Shown here: piece after piece, positions 17,670 through 26,590 of the stretch
Layout: each line of letters starts with the position of its first letter
Position numbering within the stretch: the first letter of the stretch is position 1
Source of the DNA: Limiplasma sp964504385
GTDB lineage: Bacteria > Bacillota > Clostridia > Christensenellales > Aristaeellaceae
Assembly: GCA_964504385.1 (NCBI GenBank)
Contig: CAZDEF010000003.1
Coordinates: 1-61,730 of the forward strand
Direction: 5' to 3'
DNA: 61,730 nucleotides
Notes under the pieces: generated by a model
Seen by the model: the letters and a program-made list of their open reading frames with translations, nothing else
Told to the model about the DNA's origin: nothing
The model's database searches: none
Position numbers and translations under genes: made by a program

Positions 17670-19274
17670 ATGCAGACCATTCGAAAGGGTGTAGCGCATC
17701 TGCGCAGGGAAGGCTTGCGGCGCACGTTGCGCAAGGCGGACCGCCACCTGCAACTGCGGCGGCTGCGCCTGTCTGTGCGTCCTGCGCCCGAAGAAGCCCA
17801 TGCCTTCAAATGGCGGCGCTATGTCGAAAAGCGCGACCGCATTTTCCATGCTGACTTTGAGGAAGCCGCCGCGCATGCCCTTATCGGCACGGACGATGCC
17901 GCCGTGTATCAGGACTTTTTCGGCCAGAGCTATCTGCCCGTGGAACAGTCGCGCCTCATTGAACAGGACGCGCGCAGGGATTTTCTGCTGCGCCCCGTGT
18001 GCTGGGTGATGGAGGACGACCGCTGGGAGGATCGCATTGCCGCTGCCGGACACATCCGGCAGACCCCGGCGCAAGCCCGCGCGCTGTGCTGGCCACAGGC
18101 GGGCGGATGCGTGGTGCAGGTGAGCTTTTCAGCAGAGGCTCTGCCTGAACGGATCACTGGCGATGCCCTTCGCGTACTGGTGTGCAGCACGGATGCACCG
18201 GCGTTCGACCTGTGCGTCCGCAATGACGAAAGTGCCTTTGACCGCATTCTGGCATTCAGCAAGGCCTTCTGGCTGCGGCAGATACAAAGCGCCTGCGATC
18301 CGCCCGCCTGCAAGGCCACCATCGTGCTGTGTACCTATAAGCGACTGGACGCCGCCCGCGCCGCGCTATCCTGCATGCTTGCGCAGGACGCACAGGACTA
18401 CGAGGTGCTGGTCGTCAACAACGACCCCGCTAACCGCGAGATGCACGCTGCCGCGCGCTCCTTCCACGATGCGCGCGTGCGTTATCTGGACTGCCCTTAC
18501 CCCGGCCTTTCCTCTGCGCGCAACGTATCGCTGTATGCGGCTCGCGGGGAGATCCTGCTGTATGTGGACGATGACGGACTGATGGAGCCGGACTGCCTGC
18601 GCAGGCTGGTGGAAGCCTTCGATCATCATCCCGATATGGACGTTATCGGCGGGCAGATCCTGCTGAAGGATCCGGAGCGGTTCGCTAGCGCCATTCTGCC
18701 CGGATACGAAGCGCTGTGGAGCCAGCGCACCGCCTCGCAGCCTTCTTTTTACGAGACGCTGACTGAAGCGGATCTCCCCTACGGATGCTGCTACGGCATT
18801 CGCCGCGAGGCCGCGCGCCGCTTGGGCGGCTTCCGTGTGTCCTACGGCCGCACAGGCAAGGACTTTTCCGGCGGCGAGGAAATGGTGCTGTCCCTTCTGG
18901 CGCAGCAGTCCGGCCGCAAGGTGGGCATTCAGCCGCAGGCCATCGTCCATCACGATGTGGATCCCGCCCGCTACACGCTGGAGCATGTGCAAAAAACCAT
19001 GCGCGCCTCTCGCATGGTCAGCCACATGATGAAGCTGGATCTGTACAGGCCGTGGGACGGTCGGTTTCTGGAAGAAAAGCTGCTGCTGGAAGCGGCAGAA
19101 GATCAGCTGTCTGCGCTGGATCGATCCGGTGCTGCACCCGACGACTTGCGCCGGATCTATGCCGGTTTCGAATACGAAGCCGCCGTCAGCGCCAGCGAAG
19201 CCGCAGTGGAAGCACATGCGCAGCTGAAACACACACCGCAACGGGAGGGATCGTCATGGCGTCACACCGTCTGA
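17670..19274 (+). CDS. Large family 2 glycosyltransferase with an N-terminal extension
   Basis: 534 residues. The first ~210 residues are an uncharacterised Arg-rich region without a motif I recognise. A GT2 domain follows: TIVLCTYKRLDAARAALSCM, VLVVNNDPANRE, YLDCPYPGLSSARNVSL and the DXD motif LLYVDDDGLMEPDCL, then the acceptor region GRTGKDFSGGEEMVLSLLAQ. The C-terminal ~90 residues are helical. GGGAGGAAGCC precedes the ATG. Its end overlaps the pyruvyl transferase start by 19 bp. Likely another chain-building transferase; the sugar is unknown. Confidence 0.8.
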   Translation: MQTIRKGVAHLRREGLRRTLRKADRHLQLRRLRLSVRPAPEEAHAFKWRRYVEKRDRIFHADFEEAAAHALIGTDDAAVYQDFFGQSYLPVEQSRLIEQDARRDFLLRPVCWVMEDDRWEDRIAAAGHIRQTPAQARALCWPQAGGCVVQVSFSAEALPERITGDALRVLVCSTDAPAFDLCVRNDESAFDRILAFSKAFWLRQIQSACDPPACKATIVLCTYKRLDAARAALSCMLAQDAQDYEVLVVNNDPANREMHAAARSFHDARVRYLDCPYPGLSSARNVSLYAARGEILLYVDDDGLMEPDCLRRLVEAFDHHPDMDVIGGQILLKDPERFASAILPGYEALWSQRTASQPSFYETLTEADLPYGCCYGIRREAARRLGGFRVSYGRTGKDFSGGEEMVLSLLAQQSGRKVGIQPQAIVHHDVDPARYTLEHVQKTMRASRMVSHMMKLDLYRPWDGRFLEEKLLLEAAEDQLSALDRSGAAPDDLRRIYAGFEYEAAVSASEAAVEAHAQLKHTPQREGSSWRHTV

Positions 19275-20404
19275 TCGGCACGGCTGCAAAGCTAGCCGCC
19301 CGGCTGCACGGGTGCGGTCGGCTGCGCCAGTTCGAAGCGGATCTTGCGCACTACGGCGTAAGGAACGCTTGGCGGCGCGCCTTTCCCAAGAAGAAAACGC
19401 CGCAGGATGTGCTGGACGCCATCCGCCTTGTGCAGATGAACGAACTGCGCCAGAAGAAAAAAGCCATTCTGATCGGCACCTCGGAGCACCGCAACATCGG
19501 CGATGCGGCCATCTCCATGGCGGCGCAGCAGCTTTTGGCGCAGCAGTATCCGGAGTATTTTCAGGTGGAGTTTTCCACCTACGAGCTGGACGACCGCTAC
19601 GGCTTTCTGCAAAGCATCATTCATCCGGAGGACGTTTTCTTTCTCAATGGCGGGGGCAATCTGGGCAGCTGCTATCCTGACGAGGAAGCCATGCACCGCC
19701 GCATCATCGCGGATTTTCCCCATCATCCCGTCATCGTGCTGCCGCAGACGATCCTGTTTGAAGACACGGAGGAAGGCCGGCGGCAGCTGGCCCTGTCCAC
19801 GCAGGTGTACAGCCGCCATCCGCAGCTCACGCTGTTCACCCGCGGGCAGCGCAGCCTTCGTCTGGCGAAAGAAGCCTTCCCCAACGCCCGCATCCACTTG
19901 ATGCCGGACTGCGTGTTCGCCCTGCGCAGGGAGTATGCGCTGGAGCGCCGCGGCGTGCTGCTGTGCCTGCGCACCGATCAGGAGGGATGGCTGGATGCAG
20001 CGTTCAAGGGCGATATCGAGCAGCGTGTGCGGCGCTTTTGCCCGGATGTGGAAACGACCACCAACATGGCCGCGTTTGAGATCACCCGCAGCCTGCGCGC
20101 CCCTGTCGTCCATGCCGAGCTTCAGCGCTATGCCGCGCGCCGTCTGGTGGTCACAGATCGTCTGCACGGCATGATCTTCGCAGCCGTCACCGGCGCGCCC
20201 GTGGTGGTGCTCGCCTCCGGCAATGCCAAGCTGGAGGAATTCTATCAGGCCTTCTTGGCGGATTCCAACGCCGTGTTCTATGTGGGGCGGGAGCTGGATC
20301 AGCTGGAGACGGCGCTTGAGCAAGCCGCTCAGGTTTCATCGCCTGTTTATCCGGTCTTCCAGCGGGATCCGCTCAGCCAGCTGCGCAGCCTCACGCTGCT
20401 ATGA
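19256..20404 (+). CDS. Polysaccharide pyruvyl transferase family protein (CsaB-like)
   Basis: 382 residues of PF04230. Motifs: AILIGTSEHRNIGDAAISMA, FFLNGGGNLGSCYPDEE, VIVLPQTILF, LMPDCVFAL and the C-terminal TDRLHGMIFAAVTGAPVVVL. Such enzymes add a ketal pyruvate from phosphoenolpyruvate to sugars, e.g. ManNAc of the secondary wall polymer that anchors SLH-domain surface proteins. WecB in the same operon supports a ManNAc target. The ATG at 19256 follows GGGAGGGATCGTC and lies within the end of the previous gene. I cannot exclude a relative that acts on a different sugar. Confidence 0.85.
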   Translation: MASHRLIGTAAKLAARLHGCGRLRQFEADLAHYGVRNAWRRAFPKKKTPQDVLDAIRLVQMNELRQKKKAILIGTSEHRNIGDAAISMAAQQLLAQQYPEYFQVEFSTYELDDRYGFLQSIIHPEDVFFLNGGGNLGSCYPDEEAMHRRIIADFPHHPVIVLPQTILFEDTEEGRRQLALSTQVYSRHPQLTLFTRGQRSLRLAKEAFPNARIHLMPDCVFALRREYALERRGVLLCLRTDQEGWLDAAFKGDIEQRVRRFCPDVETTTNMAAFEITRSLRAPVVHAELQRYAARRLVVTDRLHGMIFAAVTGAPVVVLASGNAKLEEFYQAFLADSNAVFYVGRELDQLETALEQAAQVSSPVYPVFQRDPLSQLRSLTLL

Positions 20405-20415
20405 AAGGAAATGCC

Positions 20416-21861
20416 ATGAATACCCTGCGTATACACGCCATCCGGCGCGAAACGCCCCGCCGCCTTGCCTACCGCTACACGGTGGAGGGCGAATGGAAGC
20501 AGTACTTCCGCACCTCCCCGTTTTCCCGCATGTGGGTGGAATACGACGAGGACATTGCGTCCGTGCCGGACGGAGCGGCCGTTTTGCCGCTTGTGGGCAA
20601 TGTGATCGTTCTGGCCGCGCTGATGGATGCGACCATCTATGTGGACGAGATCGACCGCGATTTCTACAACTGTGTAGGATCTTTCATCACCGGCTTTGAA
20701 ACCATCATGCCCAAGCATGTCCATTTCAAGAAGACCGGCTTGATCGAAGCGAAGAAGCTTGTGGACACGCCAAGTCCCGAGGACGGTCAAAAAGCGGATC
20801 TGCTGTTTTTCAGCGGCGGCGTGGACGCCACCTCCAGCCTGATCAGCCATCTGGACGAAAAGCCGGTGCTGGTCAACATCTGGGGCGCGGACGTGCGCTG
20901 GTACGAAGAGGACACATGGCGGCAAGCGGTGAGCTTCAACCAGCAGGTGGCGGATCGCTATGGGCTGCGGCTGGCCACCATTCGTTCGAATCTTCGCCTG
21001 ATCTTTGACGATGAAAAAATCAACCGCTATTCGCTGGCGCTGGTGAATGACTACTGGTGGTCAGCGTTTCACCACAGCGTGGCGATGATGTGTCTGGCTG
21101 CGCCCATGGCTTGCGGAAGGCAGAAACTGTACTTTGCCGGCACCTACTACCAAACTGATTCAACAAACTGGGGAACCTACGTCACCGCCTCCGATCCCGC
21201 CGTTGACGATCATCTGCGCTTTTGCGGCTGTCAAGTGGTTCACGATGGTTACGAATACAGCCGTTTCCGCAAGATCGAGCGCATCGTGCAGTTCTATTCC
21301 CACTCAGAACAGAAGCCTTTTCTCAGAGTATGCTACTTGTCCAACACGGGCAAGAACTGCGGCCACTGCGAAAAGTGTGCGAGCGCCATCCAGTCGCTGC
21401 TCCTGCTCGGCGCGGATCCGAAGGACTACGGGTTTCCCTATGATCCGCATCGTTTGCCCATTGATTTTGCAGCCGGTCTTCAGGAAATGGCCCGTGCGGA
21501 AAGATACGCATTTCTTTCTTTCTACACGGACGTTCATGCAGCGTACCGCGCAATTCTTTCACCTCAGGAAGTACCGCCTGAGCTGCGCGTGTTTTATGAT
21601 ACCGATCTGGAAACGCTGGCTGATTTTCTCTGTGTGCCCTGCAACGAGGCTTTGGCCATCCAGCAGGGCGCTGCGGTGCACCTGAACCGCCGTTCAACGC
21701 CCCTGTCCGCCCTGCTGCGCCGCTTGGAGCGGAGGTACCGCATCCTGCGGCAGGAACGCGGGGCGAACGTGCGGTATTGGGTGAAGCGGAAGCTGGCAAG
21801 CGCTTCCGCCCGTCTGTGCGCGCCGCATCATCATTCAGAACAGAAAGGATCAACGATATGA
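20416..21861 (+). CDS. PP-loop ATPase-like protein of a polysaccharide locus, function unknown
   Basis: 481 residues. The centre has a PP-loop (FFSGGVDATSSLI), the mark of N-type ATP pyrophosphatases that adenylate a carboxyl or similar group. Later a cysteine cluster, NTGKNCGHCEKCASAIQSLL, looks like a metal site. The N-terminal ~130 residues are beta-rich and unassigned; the C-terminus is basic. ATG 20416 has AGGA 8 nt upstream; ATG 20401 is less likely. The stop overlaps the first DUF2156 gene (ATGA), so the two are co-translated. A modification step such as amide or aminoacyl transfer onto the polymer is conceivable, but no substrate can be named. Confidence 0.7.
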   Translation: MNTLRIHAIRRETPRRLAYRYTVEGEWKQYFRTSPFSRMWVEYDEDIASVPDGAAVLPLVGNVIVLAALMDATIYVDEIDRDFYNCVGSFITGFETIMPKHVHFKKTGLIEAKKLVDTPSPEDGQKADLLFFSGGVDATSSLISHLDEKPVLVNIWGADVRWYEEDTWRQAVSFNQQVADRYGLRLATIRSNLRLIFDDEKINRYSLALVNDYWWSAFHHSVAMMCLAAPMACGRQKLYFAGTYYQTDSTNWGTYVTASDPAVDDHLRFCGCQVVHDGYEYSRFRKIERIVQFYSHSEQKPFLRVCYLSNTGKNCGHCEKCASAIQSLLLLGADPKDYGFPYDPHRLPIDFAAGLQEMARAERYAFLSFYTDVHAAYRAILSPQEVPPELRVFYDTDLETLADFLCVPCNEALAIQQGAAVHLNRRSTPLSALLRRLERRYRILRQERGANVRYWVKRKLASASARLCAPHHHSEQKGSTI

Positions 21862-22883
21862 ATTCTCCTCGCTATCGAAAGCTTACGATCGCCGACCGGG
21901 ACGCGCTGGAAACGCTGGTTCGGCAGAATACAGACGCTGTCAACACCACCTCATGGCAAGGGTTCCTTTGTGATCAGCTGTATTCCGATACGCAGTATGC
22001 ACTTGTGGATGGCTGCCTGATCGACAAACCTGTGCCGGGCAATGATGAAGTGTGGTGCATGTGCCCGCTGGGCGCGCCGGAAGACAGCCGCCGGATGCGG
22101 CAGAAGATCTATGACCGCTGCAACCGGCAAGCCATGGGCGTTGTCTTCAACGTGGTCAGCTCCGAGCAGGCGCAGGCCATCTGCGAGCAGTTCGGTGACC
22201 GGGCCACTGTGATGGATCGCCGGGATGCTTACTGCTACCTTCTGTCCTGCAAAGAACAGATCGAAATGCAGGGAAGCCGTTTTTCGGATCGCCGCAGAAG
22301 GATCCGCCGTTTTTCCGACACCTACCAGTGGACGTATGCCGACCTGACCTCCGCCAATCTGCAGGAGATCGCCTCGCTCAATGATTTCTGGTACAGCACC
22401 CATGACCAGAGCACCGGAAACATCGAGGGTGAACGCGAGTGCCTGCAATTCATGCTGGAAAACTATGATACGCTCGGCATGGAGGGCGGCCTGCTCTATG
22501 CGGATGGAAAGGTCATCGCCTTCTGCACCGGCTACCCCGGCAGCGCGAACGTGTACCACATGCTGCTGCAGAAAGCGCTGGTGGAGTACCGCGATGCGGT
22601 TCAGGTACTGCTGCACGAATTTTTCTCCCGCCATTGCACCGGCTTTGAGTACATCAGCGAATCCAACGATCTGGGGCTGGAGGGGCTGCGCTTCTTCAAG
22701 GAGCAGCTGCGCCCCGCGCTGCTGGCCGAGCGTTGCGATGTGCGGGTGGCTCCCACGCGCAAATACACGCTCCGCAAGCTGCTGCGCACCGTCTACCGCC
22801 GGTTGAAAAAGCGTGCCGCGCCTGCCGCATCCACGGCCGCAGAAGAAGACAAAGCGCAGGACACTTCGACCGAAGCGCATTGA
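21858..22883 (+). CDS. DUF2156 protein, paralogue 1 of 3
   Basis: 341 residues in a double GNAT-like fold, related to the C-terminal domain of MprF-type aminoacyl transferases. Landmarks: KLTIADRDALETLVRQN at the start, GSRFSDRRRRIRRFSDTYQW in the middle, then MEGGLLYADGKVIAFC, VEYRDAVQVLLHEFFSRHC and NDLGLEGLRFFKEQLRP. The last ~30 residues are a charged tail. The family is thought to transfer an acyl or aminoacyl group, possibly from aminoacyl-tRNA; the acceptor here is unknown but probably a wall polymer. AAAGGA precedes the ATG. Two paralogues follow directly. Confidence 0.82.
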   Translation: MNSPRYRKLTIADRDALETLVRQNTDAVNTTSWQGFLCDQLYSDTQYALVDGCLIDKPVPGNDEVWCMCPLGAPEDSRRMRQKIYDRCNRQAMGVVFNVVSSEQAQAICEQFGDRATVMDRRDAYCYLLSCKEQIEMQGSRFSDRRRRIRRFSDTYQWTYADLTSANLQEIASLNDFWYSTHDQSTGNIEGERECLQFMLENYDTLGMEGGLLYADGKVIAFCTGYPGSANVYHMLLQKALVEYRDAVQVLLHEFFSRHCTGFEYISESNDLGLEGLRFFKEQLRPALLAERCDVRVAPTRKYTLRKLLRTVYRRLKKRAAPAASTAAEEDKAQDTSTEAH

Positions 22884-22931
22884 TCGAAGCCTTCCAAACG
22901 AAAGACAAGGGAAAAGGAGATATGCTACGCC

Positions 22932-23933
22932 ATGGCATTTTTGAAATACGAAACGTTTACTTTGGCAGACCGCGAACGCGTGCAGAAGATTCTGTCTGCC
23001 GACGAAGGCTTCAATGGGTTCATCTGGTGGGAAAATATGTTCATTTCTCAAGCCATGTACGGCACCAGCTACGCGATCTGTGAAAACAGCATCACCATCA
23101 AGCCCGTTATCACCGCCGACTACGTCGCCTTTCAGTACCCCATCGGTTCTCCGGAGAACCGCCGCAAGGCGGCGGTGAAGATCCGGGAGCACTACAACCG
23201 GCAGGGCAAGGACGTGATTTTTGAAAGCCTGAGCGAAACAACGCTGGAAGAGGTTCGGCAGGAATTCGGCCGCGACCTGACCGGCACGCAGGAACGCAGC
23301 CTGCAAAACTACATCCTCTCTGCCGAAGAACAGATCAACCTGCAGGGCTCCAAGTTTTCCGACCGTCGCAACAAGATCCGCCGCTTTTCCAAGACCTATC
23401 CCAACTGGACCTACGCAGACCTGACCAAAGAGAATTTTCCCGAGATCCTGCGTGTCAACGAAGAATGGGTCAATGCGCATGATAAATCGCAGGGCTGCAT
23501 CGACGCGGAGCAGCGCGCGTTCCGCTGCGTGCTCGATCACTATGACGAACTGAACATGGAAGGCGGTCTGCTGTACATCGACGGTCAGCTGGTGTGCTTC
23601 TGCATCGGCGGCCCCATCAACAAGCGGGTCTTCGGCATGCTGTTCTCCAAAGCGCACGCGGAATACCGCGACGCCACCATGGTGCTGCAGCATGAGTTCT
23701 ACACCCGCCACTGCGCGCAGTATGAATACATCAACTATTCCGAGGACATGGGCATCGAAGGCCTTCGCAAATTCAAGATGATGCTCCAGCCCGTTTTCCT
23801 GACGGATTGCATGTATAGCGTCATTCCCACCACGCACAGGTTTGCACCGCGCAGATGCGTGCGCGCTCTGCTCAAGCGCGGCCGCAAACTGGCCAACAAG
23901 CTGCTCAAAAAGGAAACAGCGGTGCAGGAATGA
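22932..23933 (+). CDS. DUF2156 protein, paralogue 2 of 3
   Basis: 333 residues, the same architecture as its neighbours: ETFTLADRERVQKILSADEG, GSKFSDRRNKIRRFSKTYPN, MEGGLLYIDGQLVCFCIGG, HAEYRDATMVLQHEFYTRHC and SEDMGIEGLRKFKMMLQP. It differs from paralogue 1 in the N-terminal half, which suggests a different donor or acceptor rather than recent duplication. An AAGGAG lies 12 nt before the ATG. The charged C-terminus (KRGRKLANKLLKKE) may contact membrane or nucleic acid. Function inferred only from the family. Confidence 0.82.
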   Translation: MAFLKYETFTLADRERVQKILSADEGFNGFIWWENMFISQAMYGTSYAICENSITIKPVITADYVAFQYPIGSPENRRKAAVKIREHYNRQGKDVIFESLSETTLEEVRQEFGRDLTGTQERSLQNYILSAEEQINLQGSKFSDRRNKIRRFSKTYPNWTYADLTKENFPEILRVNEEWVNAHDKSQGCIDAEQRAFRCVLDHYDELNMEGGLLYIDGQLVCFCIGGPINKRVFGMLFSKAHAEYRDATMVLQHEFYTRHCAQYEYINYSEDMGIEGLRKFKMMLQPVFLTDCMYSVIPTTHRFAPRRCVRALLKRGRKLANKLLKKETAVQE

Positions 23934-23971
23934 GCAGCCGCCATTCGTTAGGATAAGAAAGGTGGAATTCA

Positions 23972-24967
23972 ATGCCTTTTTCTCAGTTGCCATACCGACA
24001 GATGACTGTGAACGACCGCGAGGCGCTGCAGCAGGTCTTCCGCCAGAACAACGATCCCATGGCTATTTACGGCTGGCAGAACATCATCATGTATGTCGGC
24101 AGCCGGTTTACCTTTTATCAGGACTGCCTGATGAACGAACCTTCCCTTTTGGGCAACGAGCTCTGGCTGATGTATCCGATCGGCCCGGCAGAAAAGCGCA
24201 AAGCACTGGTACAGCAGATGCATCAGTACGCCAGCAAGCTGGGCGTCAGTCTCGTCTTCAGCCCCGTGACCGCGCTGGCGCTGCAGGAGCTGCAGGAAAC
24301 CTTCGGTTCGCTGGTCACCTGCCGCGAGATTCGCGACAACGCCTGCTACCTGCTCTCAACGCAGGAGCAGCTTGCCATGGAAGGCGGTAGATTTGCCGAC
24401 CAGCGCCGAAAACTGCGCCGCTTCGCAGAAACCTACAACTGGACGTATATCCAGCTCGCAAAGGACGATCTGCATAAGCTGGATCCTCTTCTGCACCAGT
24501 GGCACGAGGGTCACGCCAATGGCGGTCAAACCTTGGAATTTGAAATTGAGATGCTGAACTGCGCGCTTGAAAACTTTGAGGCTTTCGACATGAAGGGTGC
24601 AATGCTGCAGATCGACGATAAACCGGTCGCCTTCTGCATCGGCTTTGCAACGAACGATCACGTTTACCAGATGCCGTTCCATAAGTCGCTGATAGAATAC
24701 CGCGACGCCATGCTGTTTCTCCTGCATGAGTTCTTCGTGCGCAACTGCGGCGAATACGATCTCATCAACGACAACTGTGATCTGGGCATCGAAGGGTTGC
24801 GTCAGTTCAAAACCAAGCTGCGTCCCGTGCAAATGCTGGATGTTTACGATGTTTCCATCGTCCCTGTGCCGTCCTCCCTGCTCAAGCGTGCGCTGCGCAA
24901 GGCGCGCCGCATCTTCGCCGCGCTTGGCAAGCGGAAGCCGTCTCCAAAAGAAACAACCGAGGAATGA
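23972..24967 (+). CDS. DUF2156 protein, paralogue 3 of 3
   Basis: 331 residues: QMTVNDREALQQVFRQNNDP, GGRFADQRRKLRRFAETYNW, MKGAMLQIDDKPVAFCIGF, IEYRDAMLFLLHEFFVRNC and NCDLGIEGLRQFKTKLRP. AAAGGTGG precedes the ATG. All three copies keep the F-DRR-(R/K)(I/L)RRF block and the EYRDA---L-HEF block, which likely form the active centre. The series sits between the PP-loop gene and the dTDP-rhamnose genes, so it is probably part of polymer decoration. Confidence 0.82.
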   Translation: MPFSQLPYRQMTVNDREALQQVFRQNNDPMAIYGWQNIIMYVGSRFTFYQDCLMNEPSLLGNELWLMYPIGPAEKRKALVQQMHQYASKLGVSLVFSPVTALALQELQETFGSLVTCREIRDNACYLLSTQEQLAMEGGRFADQRRKLRRFAETYNWTYIQLAKDDLHKLDPLLHQWHEGHANGGQTLEFEIEMLNCALENFEAFDMKGAMLQIDDKPVAFCIGFATNDHVYQMPFHKSLIEYRDAMLFLLHEFFVRNCGEYDLINDNCDLGIEGLRQFKTKLRPVQMLDVYDVSIVPVPSSLLKRALRKARRIFAALGKRKPSPKETTEE

Positions 24968-24972
24968 TAGCA

Positions 24973-25530
24973 ATGAAAAAACTCGAAACCTCCCTTCCCG
25001 GGGTCTATATCATCGAACCGCAGGTGTTTGGCGATCATCGCGGGTACTTTATGGAAACCTACTCCACCGAGGCCATGGCCCAGATCGGCATTCATGATGT
25101 GTTCGTGCAGGACAACCAGTCCTTCACGGCGCAGAAGGGCACGCTGCGCGGCATCCATTTTCAGAACCAGCCCATGTCGCAGGCCAAGCTGGTGCGCGTG
25201 GCGCAGGGCGCGGTGATGGATGTGGCGGTAGACCTGCGCAAGGGCAGCCCCACCTACCTGCAGTGGACGGCCACGGAGCTGAGCGCGGAAAACAAGCGCA
25301 TGCTCTATATTCCCCAAGGCTTCGGCCACGGCTTTGTTACGCTGACCGACAACGTAGAATTTTGCTACAAGGTGGATAACCTGTACAGCAAGGAGCACGA
25401 CCGCGGCATCCGCTTCAACGATCCCGCCATCGGCGTGGAATGGGGCGTGGAAAACCCCATTCTTTCCCAGAAGGATACGGTATCCCCGCTTCTGAAAGAC
25501 AGCGACTGCAACTTTGTCTACGGCGAATGA
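24973..25530 (+). CDS. rfbC: dTDP-4-dehydrorhamnose 3,5-epimerase
   Basis: 185 residues, normal family length. It epimerises dTDP-4-keto-6-deoxyglucose at C3 and C5 on the way to dTDP-L-rhamnose. Motifs: FGDHRGYFMETYS, FVQDNQSF, GTLRGIHFQ, VMDVAVDLRKGSPT, YIPQGFGHGFVTL and YYKVDNLYS-type segment (CYKVDNLYSKEHDRGIRFND). GAGGA lies 9 nt before ATG 24973; an ATG at 24964 is too close to it. First of the three rhamnose genes. rmlC is a synonym. Confidence 0.95.
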   Translation: MKKLETSLPGVYIIEPQVFGDHRGYFMETYSTEAMAQIGIHDVFVQDNQSFTAQKGTLRGIHFQNQPMSQAKLVRVAQGAVMDVAVDLRKGSPTYLQWTATELSAENKRMLYIPQGFGHGFVTLTDNVEFCYKVDNLYSKEHDRGIRFNDPAIGVEWGVENPILSQKDTVSPLLKDSDCNFVYGE

Positions 25531-25558
25531 TCACCTGACTGCAAAGGAGGAAAACCGC

Positions 25559-26578
25559 ATGACCATCATCGTGACCGGCGGCGCCGGCTTCATCGGATCG
25601 AACTTCATCTTCTACATGCTGGACAAGCACCCGGAGGACCGCATCGTCTGTCTGGACAAGCTGACCTACGCGGGCAACCTGTCCACCCTCAAGCCCGTCA
25701 TGGATCACCCGCAGTTCCGGTTCATCAAGGCGGATATCTGCGACCGCGAGGCGGTGGCCGCCCTGTTTGAAGAGGAACACCCGGACGTGGTGGTCAACTT
25801 TGCCGCAGAGAGCCATGTGGACCGCTCCATCGAGGATCCCGGCGTGTTCCTGCGCACCAACATTCTGGGCACGCAGGTGCTGATGGACGCGTGCCGCAAG
25901 TATGGCATTCAGCGCTTTCATCAGGTGAGCACCGACGAGGTGTACGGCGACCTGCCGCTGGATCGCCCCGACCTGTTCTTCACCGAATCCACCCCCATCC
26001 ATACCTCCAGCCCCTATTCCGCCTCCAAGGCCAGCGCCGATCTGCTGGTCCTGGCGTATCACCGCACCTTCGGCCTGCCGGTGACCATTTCGCGCTGCTC
26101 CAACAACTACGGCCCCTATCAGTTCCCGGAGAAGCTCATCCCCCTGATGATCGCCAACTGCCTAAACGACAAGCCGCTGCCCGTATACGGCGAAGGCCTG
26201 AACGTGCGCGACTGGCTGTATGTGACCGACCACTGCAAGGCCATCGACCTGATCCTCCGTAATGGCCGCGTGGGCGAGGCGTACAACATCGGCGGGCACA
26301 ATGAGATGCGCAACATCGATATTGTGCGGCTCATCTGCCAGGAGCTGGGCAAGCCGGAAAGCCTGATCACCTATGTGACCGACCGCAAGGGCCATGATAT
26401 GCGCTATGCCATCGACCCTGCCAAGATCCACGCCGAGCTGGGCTGGCTGCCGGAAACCATGTTTGCCGACGGCATCCGCCAGACCATCCGCTGGTATCTG
26501 GACAACCGCGAATGGTGGGAGACCATCGTCTCCGGCGAGTATCAGAACTATTATGCACAGATGTATGGCAACCGCTGA
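25559..26578 (+). CDS. rfbB: dTDP-glucose 4,6-dehydratase
   Basis: 339 residues. A short-chain dehydrogenase-type enzyme with NAD-binding VTGGAGFIGSNF, the STDEVYGDLP segment, the catalytic YSASKAS (Tyr and Lys) and SRCSNNYGPYQFPEKLIPL. It converts dTDP-glucose to the 4-keto-6-deoxy sugar. AAAGGAGGAAAACCGC precedes ATG 25559. It lies 28 bp after rfbC. The glucose-1-phosphate thymidylyltransferase (rfbA) that should make its substrate is not in this window. Confidence 0.96.
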   Translation: MTIIVTGGAGFIGSNFIFYMLDKHPEDRIVCLDKLTYAGNLSTLKPVMDHPQFRFIKADICDREAVAALFEEEHPDVVVNFAAESHVDRSIEDPGVFLRTNILGTQVLMDACRKYGIQRFHQVSTDEVYGDLPLDRPDLFFTESTPIHTSSPYSASKASADLLVLAYHRTFGLPVTISRCSNNYGPYQFPEKLIPLMIANCLNDKPLPVYGEGLNVRDWLYVTDHCKAIDLILRNGRVGEAYNIGGHNEMRNIDIVRLICQELGKPESLITYVTDRKGHDMRYAIDPAKIHAELGWLPETMFADGIRQTIRWYLDNREWWETIVSGEYQNYYAQMYGNR

Positions 26579-26590
26579 GGTGATCGTTTC

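Noticed and set aside
20980..21000. tRNA-like GTTCGAATC sequence
   Set aside because: It lies inside the PP-loop gene and no cloverleaf arms can be formed around it.
21951..23993. 680-codon minus-strand open frame opposite the DUF2156 genes
   Set aside because: Spans two separate plus-strand genes and their gap; repeats mirror the paralogy of the real genes. No ribosome site or known domain.
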